Assembly: GCA_028564675.1 (NCBI GenBank)
Contig: JAOVVO010000194.1
Location: forward strand, 1-64,000
Direction of reading: 5' to 3'
Source of the DNA: Onchocerca lupi
Taxonomy: Eukaryota; Nematoda; Chromadorea; Rhabditida; Onchocercidae
Length of the DNA: 64,000 bases
The position numbers and the translations under genes are program-made. Each line of letters opens with the position of its first letter. Position 1 is the first letter of the stretch. The notes beneath the pieces are model-generated. The model was given only the letters and a program-made list of their open reading frames with translations, was not told the origin of the DNA and ran no database searches. Below are positions 51,617 to 62,400 of this stretch, one piece after another.

Positions 51617-54600
51617 ATGAAATGCTTTTTTACTTGGATATTTTATTGTTTTCTGATTACTGTTATCAGTAAACAAATAATAACAGATAAGGATGGCAAA
51701 CTTGTTGATATAAAAGCAAGTTTAGCAACACTCATTCATGTTCATGCTGTAAGTATATTTCAATAAATTTCTGGAAATTGTCAAAAATTTTATTGTTTTT
51801 TATGAATGAATTAATTAAATTTATGAATAATTTAGCGATTCACGAGTGATAAAAAATTTTTACTAAAAATTAAACGCTTTAATATTGTCATTAAATTATT
51901 GTATAGGAAAAAGAAAGTAAAAGTGTAAAATATAATATACAGCAAAAAAAAAAGGATTACTTAAACAGAATTCTTTTAATGAATTTTTGAAATCTAAATC
52001 ATTTGAAATTATTTTGATAAAAATCGTTAATTCTACAATAAGTTATTTTGTATGAAGGAAATTAACTTACCATTGTACATGTTACAGTAGAACATTATGA
52101 TAAGAAGAAGTTCAAAAAATTATTAAAGTCTGAAAATTTATAATTTATTGTCAATTTTAAATCATTGTTTCTATTATTTACACAATATTGTCACTAGTTA
52201 ATTATCTTATCTAATAATTAATCATATAGCTATGGCGACATGGTGATCGCACACCGATAACTTTACTTCCAAATGATGCTGATAACAATGAGAAATCATG
52301 GGAAATTGGTTTGGGTGAATTAACAGTTGATGGTATCTGGCAAGCATATCGTCTCGGCAAGCTGCTTCGACAACGATATGATGGATTTTTGAGTGAAACT
52401 TTCAAAACTTCTGAGGTTTCATTTGAATTTTATTAATTTTCAAATATTCTTTTATCTTTATTAATATTCGAAGTTTTTTATTGCATATGCATGCGAATCT
52501 GTTTCATTTTTTTTTTTTTATTTGAAAAAATTTCAATTATATCACTGAAAAGAAAAAATAATGGGCAACTTCATCTAAAAAAAAAAAAAAAAAGATGAAA
52601 TTACTAGAAGAACCAACCAAACTTTTAATTTTCATCTTATGACAAAGATGACTTGAAAATTGTCCAATCAGATCAAAGAAGACATTATTTTAATCATGCA
52701 ATATTTATAAGAATAACTGTTGTACAAAAGAATATGCACATAAATTTATTGTATTAATTAGTAATGAATTTTTTGAAAGTCTTATCAAGCATAATTAATT
52801 TACCTGCTTTAATTAATGGTATTAACAGTTCTTTTAAGGTTTTTAAATTCTACGCAATTGATCGATTTATTTTAATTAATTGGATTAATAAAATTCTGGT
52901 TAAAATGATTTGTTTATTTATTTTTTGCAACATAATATACTGTTTTAGATTTATGTAAGAAGTACAAATACCAATCGTACGTTAATGACAGCTAATGCCG
53001 TGCTTCAAGGTTTATATCCATTGAAGTATCATGATGGAATATTCTCATCAGTATGGCATCCAGTACCAGTGCATATAGTACAGGCCGAAAAAGACAATGT
53101 TGAACATTTTTTTAAATAATTTTTTATTTCAAAAATTTAAAAGTTAATACCTTTTTTAAATGAATAATTAAAGAATAAAGCATAAATGTAGATTATGAAA
53201 TCCTTTTGTTGTTTTCCGTATAGTATAGCAGTAATTGAAAATTTGTGATACGACTATATTTTTTTTGCTGCAGTTAAAAGTTTTCAACCTTACATATTTC
53301 TTTTTTCTTTTTTCAGCTATTATTCCAACTAGAAAAATGTCCGAGAGTAAAAGAAGAGCTAAGACAAGTGTATAAGATGAAAATGATACAAGATATGTTA
53401 AAAATGAATGAAGGATTTTTACGATATATCGGTAAACATATGAATGTAGGAAATAATTATTATGATTTTGAAAATATTTGGTTTCTTTATGATTCACTTG
53501 AAGTTATTGTAAGTTATCTTTTTTTCTCATTTGAAATCGTTCAATAAGTTAGAAAAATATGTTTTCTTTCAAGAAAAAAAGTAGCTTAATTTAAATTTAT
53601 ATCTAAAATGATAATTTAAATAATTTGAAGCATTTTTATCAAAATTATTTTGGAATTTAGAAGTAAACGAAATAAGTGATTTGATGTTCTTTTCTTATTT
53701 TTCCCTTTTTTTAAGACTCACCATAAAGATAAACATCAATTTCCAAAATGGGTTAACGAAACCATATGGAATAAAGTTTTGGAATTGTATAATTTTCGGG
53801 GTCAATATGAATATCATACCGATTTGTTGAAAAGGCTTCGAGGAGGTTAATTTTGATTTTTTTAAATTTGTTCCTTGGAATTAAAAAAAAAAAAAAAAAC
53901 CCATGCGATTCAATGCAAATTATGAAGAAAACAATGGTTTTTATAATTTCAGGTGAATTATGGAACGAAATTTTTATAAGACTTAATAATTTAATGAAGA
54001 GACGTTTAATATTGGAGCAAAAGATGTATGCGTATTCTGCGGTTTGTTTTAATCTTCTTTTTTCTTCGCCTCCTTTTTCCAATCAACTAATTATTTAATT
54101 GATTTATAAGGTGGTTCATTTAAAAAGCATACATTTATCTTATTTCCTTCACGAAATTTGTTAAATAAAACTTTTTGCATAATTATTTCATTCATGACAT
54201 ATTTGCTGTTTATTAAAAAAAAAATCCTTATATGGATTATTATTTATTTCCTTACTGTTTAAGCTAAAGCAAATACTTCATTGAAAATGAATAACTTTCA
54301 GCATGATGAAACATTAGCAGCATTATTAAATATATTTGGTATGGAACTTACCACTTATCCACCATATGCTTCTCTTGTATTAGTTGAAACACATTGGATC
54401 AATAATGAGTTCATTCTTCAGGCATATATTTTAATTTACATTAAATTATCGAATTACCCTTTTAAGAATTTCTTTATTTTTTTCTTTTTTCCTCTTTTAA
54501 ACTATAAATAATATCATTATTATCAGTTAATACTCTTAGCAGATATATTATACTTGTCTTATCAATTTAAACACTTGAAAATAACATTATTATCAGTTCA

Positions 54601-56216
54601 AATACGTTTCGTAGTAGTTCCAATGACTTTACATAATTTATTTTTGCTAATGCATTATTATCTTTTAAAAATCATTATCACATCTCTTGAATAATTCATA
54701 TACTTTTAATTATATTACCTTCATCATTAGTTGCATCACGTTTCTTAACGTCACATTTTTGTTATCAGTTTATAAATCACTCATAAATACTTAGAATTTT
54801 CCCAAAAATTCTAACGAAGTTTTACGCAAGTTCTGCTTCATATTTGTAGCTTGAATATTATGCACGCGATGTTCTAGATAGGATAGTGATAATGTTTAAA
54901 TTCTCACACTATGAACTATCTAAATACAGAGTCAATAACAAATTACCAACTGAAATGCTTGATTTATTTCCCCAAATTTTATTTGCTAGTTTAACTTCAT
55001 GACGCATTTAGATGTAATTAAAACAGCAAATGATAAGTTTAATTTCCTGATTTTTGTTTATCAAGTAAGTGATAAAAGCTGCAACAAACAACATTATCAT
55101 AAAATACTTTATGAGTCTTTAGTTGGCTTTAAACATGCATGTGCAAGCGCAATAGTCATCTATGCAGCGCTCAATGTTGCAATAAACATTTAAATTACAA
55201 TCGAACGTAGTAAAACATGCATCATATAATGTTATGCTGAAATTATCCTTACTTAATATTCATTGATTTGAGCTTTATTACAAAAATGTTACCGATTCGA
55301 ATCAAATTTATCATTTTCCAATTGCTCATTGTGATGGCATATGTACGGTGGAAAAATTAGAAACAGCAACAAAAAAATTTATTCCAATCAACTGGGAAGC
55401 GGAATGTGATCCGTTTGTACATTTTAACAAAATTAGTAAGTTATGCAACAAGAAAATATATCGAATTATGTAAAAGAAATGTGCAAAAAAATAGTTGAGG
55501 GATTTAATAAATGCACTTAATATATGAGCAAATGTGCAAATAGTCTTTTTATTTATTAACATTTATCTCATATTTATTTCCGATTTCCAGCAAATGTGGA
55601 TTATATCAGAAATATAGTATATATATTAACTTATATTTTTATTGTATACAATATAGCAAATATATTAGCTAGTATATATTAGCCATTTTATTTCGTTAAG
55701 AAAATAGCTAATTGTTTAAGATGGCATACATCAGGCAAACATTCCGCAAGTTTGCAATCAAGTTAAGAAAACAATTCTGCTGGATAGTCTATTAAGATAG
55801 ATAGTGGGAATAATTTGAAAATTTCGAGAAATTTGAAAATATAAATTTATTTTAGTATAGAAAGAAGTATATATGAAATTTTTTGAGTTATAACGAATTT
55901 CAGCATTTTATTGCTCTAACGATTTAGATATTTATATATATTATAGTTTCTTTCTTAACATCAAATATTTCATAATTCAAACCCTTTCATACTTTCATTT
56001 TGTTAATGATTATTTAAAAATAGAGATACAAATTCTTCATTCTAATTCAAATTTATTTCAGGCACTATTGTATTATTTATATCAATGATTAGCATTGTAG
56101 CTATAATTTCATGTCAACTTTTGAAGTCACATTTAATGAAAAGAAAAATATATGGTGATCGAATGTTTCTTCCATCTGATGCTGATGTGGCTCTTTTAGG
56201 AGAAGATACCATATGA
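51617..56216 (+). CDS. Histidine acid phosphatase, membrane-anchored lysosomal type
   Basis: Nine exons: 51617-51748, 52230-52415, 52949-53098, 53317-53508, 53716-53845, 53953-54041, 54302-54421, 55273-55435 and 56062-56216. They total 1317 nt, 438 residues. A hydrophobic signal peptide covers residues 1-18. The catalytic RHGDRTP motif is at 47-53, with His48 the expected phosphate acceptor. The second active-site motif, HDETLAAL, starts at 294. YVRSTNTNRTLMTANAVLQGLYP and the Cys-containing HCDGIC region also fit histidine phosphatase branch 2, like human ACP2 (423 residues). A single C-terminal membrane span (about 389-409) is followed by a 30-residue tail with DVALL, a DxxLL-type sorting motif that could direct it to lysosomes. 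It should hydrolyse phosphomonoesters at acid pH in a lysosome-like lumen. Intron 7 (54422-55272) appears to be GC..AG (CAG|GCATAT). Confidence 0.9.
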
Positions 56217-56285
56217 TGAACTTTCTCTATTACTACCGAATAATTTTTCAGTGATATTTTTGGATTCAAATTTTCCTCAAATTAC

Positions 56286-56305
56286 TCACCGGGGGGAACC
56301 GGTGA
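56286..56305. repeat. Short perfect hairpin, TCACCGG..CCGGTGA
   Basis: A 7-bp perfect inverted repeat with a 6-nt loop, GC-rich in AT-rich surroundings, 70 nt after the acid phosphatase stop. It may mark an insertion end or fold in the 3' untranslated region. Confidence 0.6.
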
Positions 56306-56351
56306 AACTTGAAATGGGATACGGGACGAAGAAGCTAATTTTTACAAGTTG

Positions 56352-56748
56352 GAAGCATACCATGAAAATTAGACATTTTGAAATCTTGAAATTCATTTCA
56401 CTGCTAACAGTGGCAGGAATTTACATTTACACATTTTCGTTTAGTTTTTTTTGTATTTATATATTTCAGTATAACTATTTATTTTTCATAATTATATGCT
56501 TTTTTTTCTGCTAAATAAATTCGAAAATAATGAAATTCTTCAAAGATATTGCGTTCTATTTATGATTTAGCCATATTTTCATAAAGGTGTCATTATCCAT
56601 CAAGAATAGCATCTAATTCTTCACCAAAATTTTAATTTTTAAGACGTAAAAATTTTTTCAGCTACTAATTTTTGCAATAGAAATTAAGCTTTTCAACTTC
56701 ATTTATCTTTCAAGTACACACATACACACAGTAATTGGTAAATATTAA
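56352..56748. repeat. Dispersed ~430-bp repeat, copy 2
   Basis: Same-strand counterpart of 28704-29130. It starts 136 nt after the acid phosphatase stop, so it may supply that gene's 3' end; AATAAA is at 56514-56519. Confidence 0.85.
56362..56514 (+). CDS. Small hydrophobic ORF within the repeat, copy 2
   Basis: A 50-codon frame beginning MKIRHFEILKFISLL, matching the 58-codon frame at 28714-28890. One codon is missing and about a dozen residues differ, yet the frame stays open. The predicted peptide is almost wholly hydrophobic. No family is recognised. Confidence 0.25.
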   Translation: MKIRHFEILKFISLLTVAGIYIYTFSFSFFCIYIFQYNYLFFIIICFFFC

Positions 56749-57079
56749 TATGTTAAATATTTTTAACATTTAGACTTCAACCTCATCTTGATATTTTCCC
56801 TTCTCCTCTCTCTTCCTCTCTGCATAATTTTGATTTGTAAATTTTTTTTTCATTCCATTCACTTCCATTACTTCATTCAATTACATGAGGGAAATATTTC
56901 ACACCTCAATTGTTTTTTGCTTTTAATTTTATGAAAATTTGTACAATTACTTATCTATACATGTCAAAAAAAGAGTTTGAAATATTTATTTGTTACTTAA
57001 TTACTTAATTTCAATCGTTTTCTAATTAGTAATTCGTATTTTTTCGAAAAAATGTTTATCTCTTCACTTTATATTTATA
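56749..57079. other. Intergenic
   Basis: Contains a CT-rich stretch (56800-56825). Nothing else is supported. Confidence 0.35.
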
Positions 57080-57230
57080 ACTTTTCAAATTAAACTTTCG
57101 CTTAAACTTTCTGCCACATTCATCACATTCGAATAGTTCGATCATCCTATTTTATCTGTTCGAGTTATTGCAATTGGCAAGATAGTTTAAATTCTTCGCT
57201 ACATCGATTGCATTGTAACTCGAATTGATT
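57080..57230 (-). pseudogene. Decayed C2H2 zinc-finger relic, minus strand
   Basis: Read on the minus strand, 57222-57170 gives FELQCNRCSEEFKLSCQLQ followed by a stop, close to the FECNECDEKFKLSSKL finger of the pseudogene at 18.5 kb. In another frame 57135-57085 gives LFECDECGRKFKRKFNLK. The His halves of the fingers are lost and stops interrupt. It is a fourth, inverted member of the window's zinc-finger family. Confidence 0.65.
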
Positions 57231-58969
57231 CATTTTACAACCCAAGCAGTTTGAATGATTATTTTTTCTGGAATTTTTTAAACAATCAAATTTTTAGATA
57301 TCATTGTGAAATCTTTCGAGCAACACTGTTGCCGTTTTATACTTGCTATATTTAGCAAATTAAAATTCTATGATGCATTATATTTGCATCCGTTCTTAAT
57401 TTTCTCGACAAAGATATACTAGAATATGACATTCCACGATATCAAAAAGTCTCGGAAACTTTATAAAAAAAAAGTTACAGAAAAAGTCATTTTAGAGTTG
57501 CTAAATCCGCAATATATTGATTCTCACGGTTTATTTTACGTATTCTTTCATCTGACTATGAATTATTATATTTTCAGTTAAAAACATCTAAACTTGCGGC
57601 GTCAAATTAAAATCGAAAAATTAAGTAAGCAATAAAACAAATACCATTTAAAATAAACTAAACCATTGAATAATGTACAGCTCAAGTAAACTAAAAAATA
57701 TAAACAAGGATATCCAAATTATATTTTGAACAAAAGTTCGGAACTTATCATAATCTTTATGGAATAGCTAAATCTATAACTCATCCAAATAAGGAACATA
57801 AGGTACAAAGCTAATATTATCAACCAAAGCTATTCAGGTGTGAGCTTCAATATGAGCTTAGTCAAATATGAAAAAGCGTAACAAATGTAAAATTAAAGTA
57901 AAAATAAGAGAACAAAAATAAAATATAAATTGTAACAATTTGTTTATCAAAGCCTAACAAATATATTTTTAATTTTTGAAAATGGATGAGAACAGCATAT
58001 TAAAAAATGATAAAAAATTGTTGGAAATCACAACATTCCAATCGATCGGAAAAAAGTCAACCATCGTACCACAAATAATTAGGAATTTTAGATAATAAAA
58101 GATTACAAAGGAACCTAAAAAACATAAAATGATCACAGCAATAAGATACAGACTAAGCTGAAGTGACTTGTTAGGAATCAAAAACTTAAACATTCTTTTG
58201 TTATGAGAGATTCATAATATTTCGCACCATAATCAGAACCTTGAAAGCAAAATCCAAATGCAAATGAACATTATCATCAATTTTTCCTGCAGAATAGCTA
58301 TCGTATAATCAAAAGCTTTAAAATAGATCATTTTTTTTTGTATTAATTTGAAAGGCAATAAGAATTGTAGCACTTAATAAAAAGTAGAGATTAAATACAT
58401 ATCTTAATAGAGCAATTGATGCAAATATAAGAAAAATAAATTGAAAATGGCAAAGAATTGTTCAAATTTTCTCAACAAAATAAATTCAAAACACAACAAT
58501 TAAAAAAACTTAAAAAGAAAAGTGGAAAACAAAAAAATATGAAAAAAAAAAACAACGAAACGGATTTGGGAGGACATTATTTATAGTGCCAAATTTTTTA
58601 CGCAAAAAAATTTCTCTTCCTGCAAAGTTTCGTGATCATGAAGGTAAAATAAACATGCTATCATCAAAACAATAAAGAATAAACAGGTCGCTGTCTAAAG
58701 GATTTGAATTAAAATGAAGAATAGAAATAAACTACTGTAATTAGAATCCCTTATAAAATGGACTCAAAAACCATTAAAATGATTACGAAACAAACTTTAA
58801 ACAGAACTGGAAAATTTCTCTGAACTTACCATATTTTAGTGGCAACAAATTCTGTCGATGTGGAAGCAAGCAATTTACCCAACTGCATGATAATAATTCT
58901 AACAGTTAAAATATAGGGAAAATGACCCACAAACATTTTTGATCTTTGTCGGAAAAATCCGAAAATTGA
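57231..58969. other. Intergenic, no gene seen
   Basis: AT-rich, with A-rich stretches (58440-58570). No supported exon, RNA gene or repeat. Confidence 0.4.
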
Positions 58970-59340
58970 TATAAACAAGGGGTGTCAAAGGTCAAGAAGC
59001 GCTAATTTCAACAGCCGATAACATTAGGGCAAACATGTTTCCGCCAAAACGGAAACACATTTCCCGCCAAACACTCCAACTAAGAGGTAAATAAAGCGAG
59101 ATCATGAGACGCCAAACTGGAGATCAGGAAAGGAGGGATTCCGAAAGGATATGTGTGGGGTCGGATTTGGAGGAGAAATATATTCTTATTCCACTATTAG
59201 TCAAAGAGCGCCTGCGTTTCTACAACAGTCTTCTACAAGGGTTTTCTACCGACATTATTGTACAGCGGCCATGGTGATAATTCGATTCGAATCAACAACA
59301 CGGACAAAAAATATTCTATTCTACGAGCAATAAAGAAAAG
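58970..59340. other. GC-richer patch of unknown nature
   Basis: Composition rises visibly here (blocks such as CCCGCCAAACACTCC and GGTCGGATTTGGAGGAG). A 60-codon plus-strand frame (59151-59333) and AATAAA at 59329-59334 are present, but the frame matches nothing I know. It ends about 110 bp before the second zinc-finger segment. It could be a decayed LTR or an old exon. Confidence 0.3.
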
Positions 59341-59452
59341 AAACACAGTGATTAGTCATTTGGATACTTTTTCTTTCATAATTGTTTCCCTTTTAATAAA
59401 TACCTTTCTCTAACAGGAATTGTTATAGTCGCAAAAATTATTTTCACGACAA

Positions 59453-62400
59453 TTTTTATCGTCGAAATTTATTCAATCTTAATTTATTTTATTATTATTT
59501 AATCTTAAATATTTTTTCAATTGTATCTGGCAAAATCTGAATTTCTTGAATATTTGATAAATTTGGATTTTTCTTGAATACAATAAATGTGTTTGACAAA
59601 AATCGAATATCTGAATATTTTTTGCAAGTCTTTTTTTTAATCTTGAACACATATAGTCATGTGTGTTATGCAGAAAGATTATTTCACTAGAAAACTGGTC
59701 ATTGATATATCATCGAAGAGACATATCAATGCAACAGGTATATTCTATATTACTGTTCGATGATACATCAATACAAAAAGTTTTTTATTTTATTATTCTC
59801 CATACTAAAAAAAATTTCAATATTATCTCGTGTTTTGCACTGTACACAACGGTATTTCATGAAATCTTTAGTTTATAAAGTCAACTAACTATTATGAACC
59901 CGTATTTTCACTTTTCCATTTAATTATTTCCATCTTTAATTCCAATTTGAAGGTAAAGATGTATGGCAGCATATTTTTGCATAATTAAAACAATAGAATG
60001 CATGCTGTCGTCAGTGAGCGAAATTTTTTTTGCTAGGATTGTGTTATTTGAAAATCTAGAAACCACTCAGTATGGTGCATTACATTGGTAATACTGTTGC
60101 AAGCGTAAAACAAACCAAATATTGCCAAATATGCAACATCACTATTTAAACCTTTTTTTCATCCAATAAAAAAATTAGACTATTGATAGAATCAGTTCAT
60201 GTGAAGATGATGTCCTGGATTAAAGCGATATTTAAAGTGAAGAATTCTAATACTCCCAAACAAAAAAATTGATTGCCATTTTTGTGAATGGTATTTTCAG
60301 ACTTGAAAATTTTCAAAAGAGGACTTAGTGTTTTAACAAATATAACGAGCGTTTCAAATATTAAAGTAGCTCCTCGTCTACAGATTTAGAATAGAAAAAG
60401 TAATAAATTTGCATTTTTCGTAGATAATAATTTTTGATACGTAAATTGAAACTTTTATTCTGAATCAATCTTGATTAAGTCAAATTTTTAAATCTGAAAT
60501 ATTCAATTTTCCATAAATTTCATCACTTATCTATTAGCAAGTATGATGCATTATATTAGTAATGCTGTTACAAGCGTGAAACAGGTCAAACAATGAATTA
60601 TGCAACGTTATAGCTTTTTGGCGATGAATAATTCATTAGCGAAAATCATCCGATTAGTTTTATTCTATATTTTACAGAGAAGCGGATTAAATGATAATAC
60701 TTAATTGTGCTGTCGGATAAAGTATTGATACCGCAGAGAAAATCATGACTTTTATTTGCATAAATTTACATAAATCTATGATTTTTGATGAAACCATGGA
60801 AAAGTTGCCATCACTTTACAAAAAACATTCACACTAGTGTAAGTTTTTCAAGCTCGCTTTTTTTTAAATCGCTTTTACCGCTAAGTTAGTCGAGAGAAGA
60901 GTTTTTCATAAATATGTAAAAAAGATTGAGAGCACTATGAATTATTTGATCATAAATCGCGTGTTCGCAGAAGTGCTTAAAATCAGTCTCCAGCAGAATC
61001 TCCCAATCAGTGTAGCATCAATTTTATTTATTCGGATTCACTCTCCCTTGATTTAAATATGTTTTGTGAAGTAATTTTTCAAAATATTTTCCAGAATTCT
61101 ACATCAGATTTTGTGCTTCAAGCATTCATATTTATCGGTAAAATTGCTCGCGAATCAATATGCTGCTGCTTTATTACTTTGCAGCAGCTATTTTGCCATC
61201 ATGCATCGCACCGATAAGAGTAAGTGAAAAAGCTATTGCATTGATTATAAAAATTAAATGTTTATAAATTTTTTTCTGTGAAGAGAAATCAAGAACAGCA
61301 TCCATCGTCCTTATCAATTTTCCTTTTACTATTAAAGCAGTCAATGTTTAGCATTTAACACTTTACAGCATAACATCAATGTGGAACAAGAAAATAGTTT
61401 CCATGAATCATTTCAAAAACATCAGTCCATTAATCTTTTTTGTATGTCCACGTCATTCTTTATTTCAAATTAGCGCAATAAAGTAACAAAACTGATATTC
61501 TTTTTCAAAGTATTATTGTAATTCTCTGAATTACTATTAGAATATAGCAATATCAAACTATTATGAAATGTTGTTATTCAAAGCTCCACAATGCATGTGT
61601 TGATGGCAATAGAATTTTTTCGCAATGAATGAGAAATTTTAAAAAGATTTTAAAAATAATCATCAAATCACTCATATTATGAAATAAATCATTTGAATGA
61701 TCTCAGATATCAAATGAAAGTGATCCATCAGTGCAAGCAAGAATAACTGATCAATTGATACAGAAAAATGACACAAAAGGATTGGATCTAATTCACCACC
61801 AGAAACCTTCAAATAATATAAGTGACGGACAGTTCGAATATTCTTTCAATCTGCAAATTCACAATGAGACACATGTTGAAGAAAACCCATTTAAATGCAT
61901 TTTATGTGGCAAAGATTTCACAATACGCAGAAATCTATTGAGACATCTGAAGATACATGCAAATGATAAAAAACTGTTCAAGTGTAATATATGCAGCAAA
62001 ACATTAAGTCGGCGCTATGATATGAACGTGCATAAGCGAATACATACAGGCGAGAAACCGTACAAGTGCAATGTTTGCGGGAAAGAATTCAGTGATTTTA
62101 GCAATCTGAGAAAACATAATTCGACTCATGTACTTGAAAAACCATTCAAGTGCATTCTGTGTGGCAAAGATTTCGCACTGCGCAGTTATCTAAAGGAACA
62201 TAGTTTGGGAGTACATGCAAATGAGAACATGTTCAAGTGCGATGTATGCGGCAAAGGATTCAGTCGACGTGACAGGATGAACGTGCATAAGCGAGTACAT
62301 ACAAGAGAGAAATCGTACAAGTGCAATGTATGCGGCGCAAAATTCAGTGATATTAAGAATCTGAAAAGACATGATTCGACTCATGTACTTGGAGACTCAT

